Positions 5,355 through 6,826 of a stretch of DNA of 6,826 nt are shown one piece after another. The notes below the pieces were generated by a model, which had not been told where the DNA came from, ran no database searches, and saw nothing but the letters and a program-made list of their open reading frames with translations. The translations under genes and the position numbers were made by a program. Position 1 is the first letter of the stretch, and every line of letters begins with the position of its first letter. Source of the DNA: Actinomycetota bacterium (GTDB lineage: Bacteria > Actinomycetota > Thermoleophilia > Solirubrobacterales > Solirubrobacteraceae); NCBI GenBank assembly GCA_019348575.1, contig JAHWJE010000085.1, forward strand, positions 1 to 6,826, in the 5' to 3' direction.

Positions 5355-5873
5355 TCAGCGGCGCAGCCGGATGCGGTCGCCGGGCTGCAGCTCGGTGGGC
5401 TTGAGCTTGGGATTGAGCCGCTGCAGCCGGGTGATCGACTTGCCCGTCTTCGCGGCGACCGAGCCGAAGGAGTCGCCCGCGCGCACCGTCACCCACTTGG
5501 GCCCCAGCGGCTTGGGCTTGGGCTTGGGCACGTTCTTGCGCAGCTTCAGGCGCTGGCCGGGGCGGATCGTCGCGGGATCGACGTACGGGTTGAAGGTCTG
5601 GAGGTCGTCGACCGACAGCCCGGTCTTCTGCGCGATGCGGACGTAGGTGTCGCCGCGGCGCACGGTCCAGTACACCGGGAGGTCGCGCCGCTGCGCCGCG
5701 CGCTCGCTGGCTGCGGTCGCCGCCTCGTCGTCGCCGCCGAGTGACGTGACGGCCACCAGGACGATCGTGCAGAGCAGGATCGCGAGCCCAGCGAAGATGA
5801 GATACGCGAGATAGCGGCTGTCGTCGCCTCCGACGCCGCCGGTCTCCGGGGGTGCTCCGGCAAGTCCTGGCAA
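5355..5873 (-). CDS. Membrane-anchored protein with two LysM domains
   Basis: A 172-residue single-pass membrane protein. A short Gly/Pro/Asp-rich N-terminus precedes a transmembrane helix at about 21-43 (YLAYLIFAGLAILLCTIVLV). A spacer of about 20 residues follows, then LysM 1 (about 67-111, starting YWTVRRGDTYVRIAQKTG and ending RPGQRLKL), a Lys-Pro linker (114-125) and LysM 2 (about 126-170, with VTVRAGDSFGSVAAKTG and QPGDRIRLR). LysM domains bind N-acetylglucosamine glycans, so the exported part probably binds peptidoglycan; no hydrolase domain is present. The linker is coded by three tandem copies of CTTGGG (plus strand, 5511-5528). No ATG fits: TTG at 5873 has AGAGG 8 bases upstream and is preferred, while TTG at 5918 would add 15 residues with a poorly spaced site. 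It lies 115 bases downstream of gabD on the same strand; a functional link is not evident. Confidence 0.85.
   Translation of the reverse strand: MPGLAGAPPETGGVGGDDSRYLAYLIFAGLAILLCTIVLVAVTSLGGDDEAATAASERAAQRRDLPVYWTVRRGDTYVRIAQKTGLSVDDLQTFNPYVDPATIRPGQRLKLRKNVPKPKPKPLGPKWVTVRAGDSFGSVAAKTGKSITRLQRLNPKLKPTELQPGDRIRLRR
5511..5528. repeat. Three tandem CTTGGG hexamers in the LysM gene
   Basis: Three exact head-to-tail copies of a 6-base unit encode alternating Pro and Lys in the linker between the two LysM domains. In-frame gain or loss of units would change linker length by two residues each. Confidence 0.8.
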
Positions 5874-5881
5874 GTTGTCGT

Positions 5882-5886
5882 CCTCT
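5882..5886 (-). promoter_or_regulatory. Ribosome binding site of the LysM gene
   Basis: AGAGG on the minus strand, 8 bases before TTG 5873. It is the reason for choosing this TTG over the one at 5918. Confidence 0.5.
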
Positions 5887-5891
5887 GCGCC

Positions 5892-5912
5892 GCAGGGTTC
5901 CGTTCGCCCTGC
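5892..5912 (-). promoter_or_regulatory. Stem-loop in the LysM gene leader
   Basis: GCAGGG (5892-5897) pairs with CCCTGC (5907-5912) around a 9-base loop. It sits between the two possible TTG starts, 5 bases from the preferred ribosome binding site. It could influence translation, or it could be chance in GC-rich sequence. Confidence 0.3.
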
Positions 5913-5966
5913 ATACAACGCCTGAACTGTTGAGCGCAGGTTAAGGTCGATCGCGATTGGGGCCCT

Positions 5967-6000
5967 GCGATGGCGAGCGGGATGGACCCTAATCCATCGC
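5967..6000 (-). terminator. Overlapping alternative hairpins at the gabD stop
   Basis: Two mutually exclusive stems share the same bases. One is GATGGA (5981-5986) with TCCATC (5993-5998), whose 6-base loop contains most of the gabD stop codon. The other is GCGATGG (5967-5973) with CCATCGC (5994-6000), with a 20-base loop. No U-tract follows. It may mark a weak end or processing point between gabD and the LysM gene. Confidence 0.3.
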
Positions 6001-6826
6001 GATCGCGACGTACTTCGTCTCGAGGTACTCCGCGATCCCCTCCGGGCCGCCCTCGCGGCCGAACCCCGAGTGCTTGATCCCGCCGAACGGCGCGCCGCCG
6101 TTGGAGACGAGCCCTTGGTTGAGGCCGACCATGCCGGTCTCGAGCCGTTCGCTGACGCGCAGCGCGCGCTTGACGTCGGCGGTGTAGACGTAGGCGACGA
6201 GCCCGAACTCCGTGTCGTTGGCGGCCGCGATCGCCTCGTGCTCGGACGTGAATGCCGTGATCGGCGCGACCGGCCCGAAGATCTCCTCCCTGAGCAGCCG
6301 CGCGCCGGCGGGCACGTCGACGAGCACGGTCGGCTTGTAGAAGTGGCCCGGGCCGTCGAGGCGCTCGCCGCCGCAGAGCACGCGCGCCCCCTTGCCGACC
6401 GCGTCGTCGACCAGCTCGGCGACCTTGTCGAGCTGGTCTTCATCGATCAGCGGCCCGACCTCGACGCCCTCCTCGGTGCCGCGCCCGATCTTCAGCGCGC
6501 CCATCCGCTCGGCGAGCTTCTCGGCGAACTCGCCGGCGATCGGCTGCGCGACGTGGAAGCGGTTGGCGGCCGTGCAGGCCTCGCCGATGTTGCGCATCTT
6601 GGCGACCATCGCGCCCTTCACCGCGGCGTCGACGTCAGCGTCCTCGAACGCGACGAACGGCGCGTTGCCGCCGAGCTCCATCGACACGCGCAGGACCTGG
6701 TCGGCGGCCTGCTCGATGAGCCTGCGGCCGACCTCCGTCGAGCCGGTGAACGACAGCTTGCGCGTTCGGGGGTCGCGGATGACGGGCTCCATGACCGACC
6801 CCGACGAGCTCGTCGTCACGACGTTC
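5989..6826 (-). CDS. gabD: Succinate-semialdehyde dehydrogenase, C-terminal part
   Basis: An NAD(P)-dependent aldehyde dehydrogenase that oxidises succinate semialdehyde to succinate, the last step of the GABA shunt, in the cytoplasm. The last 278 or so residues are visible; family members are about 450-490 long, so the N-terminal cofactor-binding part and the start lie right of the window (reading is open from base 6825). Landmarks are the Rossmann segment KLSFTGSTEVGR, the general-base Glu in MELGGNAPF (codon 6676-6678), the catalytic Cys in GEACTAANRF (codon 6574-6576), EEIFGPV, and the C-terminal PFGGIKHSGFGREGGPEG. The I-K-H-S-G-F-G-R-E-G end and the S-S-S-G-S-V segment favour GabD over other aldehyde dehydrogenases, but related semialdehydes (for example glutarate semialdehyde) cannot be excluded. 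An ATG lies in frame at the V-M-E-P segment, but homology runs straight past it, so it is internal. Confidence 0.9.
   Translation of the reverse strand, partial: NVVTTSSSGSVMEPVIRDPRTRKLSFTGSTEVGRRLIEQAADQVLRVSMELGGNAPFVAFEDADVDAAVKGAMVAKMRNIGEACTAANRFHVAQPIAGEFAEKLAERMGALKIGRGTEEGVEVGPLIDEDQLDKVAELVDDAVGKGARVLCGGERLDGPGHFYKPTVLVDVPAGARLLREEIFGPVAPITAFTSEHEAIAAANDTEFGLVAYVYTADVKRALRVSERLETGMVGLNQGLVSNGGAPFGGIKHSGFGREGGPEGIAEYLETKYVAIAMD

Noticed and set aside
5546..5914. ATG-started minus-strand frame overlapping the LysM gene
   Set aside because: It has a normal ATG but translates to Ser/Arg/Thr-rich sequence without domains. The other frame gives a transmembrane helix and two LysM domains.
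5874..5988. Cyclic di-AMP (ydaO-type) riboswitch ahead of the LysM gene
   Set aside because: Cell-wall genes in actinobacteria often have one, but this gap is only 115 bases and I do not find its conserved segments.

Overview
The window is a very GC-rich bacterial chromosome segment with an actinobacterial look. Coding regions have strong third-position GC. Ribosome binding sites are good AGGAG/GGAGG types, and GTG and TTG starts are used. Fumarase and the signal peptidase read as actinobacterial forms. The signal peptidase has a cysteine-bearing insert and a C-terminal Trp-Pro-Pro-Asp-Arg segment that I associate with Thermoleophilia (Solirubrobacter/Conexibacter-like soil actinobacteria). 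That placement is inference from remembered families, not from a search.

Layout, left to right. (1) 1-233, plus strand: the C-terminal end of an alpha/beta-hydrolase-like protein. (2) 234-563: a 330-base convergent gap with no believable gene but a near-identical pair of about 66-base repeats, each with its own dyad symmetry, and a strong hairpin at their junction. (3) 564-4575, minus strand, read right to left: an exported family 2 glycoside hydrolase with beta-glucuronidase-like motifs, then fumarase (fumC), then type I signal peptidase (lepB). The gaps are 85 and 39 bases, so fumC-lepB may be co-transcribed. (4) 4725-5303, plus strand: a pyridoxamine 5'-phosphate oxidase-fold flavoprotein, divergent from the hydrolase, whose best-placed start codon is ATC. 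(5) 5355-5873, minus strand: a small single-pass membrane protein with two LysM domains and a probable TTG start. (6) 5989-6826, minus strand: the C-terminal part of a GabD-type succinate-semialdehyde dehydrogenase that runs off the right edge.

Functionally this is mostly a housekeeping neighbourhood. GabD delivers succinate and FumC interconverts fumarate and malate, so both touch the TCA cycle. LepB processes exported proteins; the glycoside hydrolase and the LysM protein both act at or outside the membrane. I see no defence island, phage, transposon, CRISPR array, RNA gene or other multi-gene novel system. The most unusual signals are the paired dyad repeats at 264-403, the ATC start, and the missing catalytic histidine in the hydrolase fragment.
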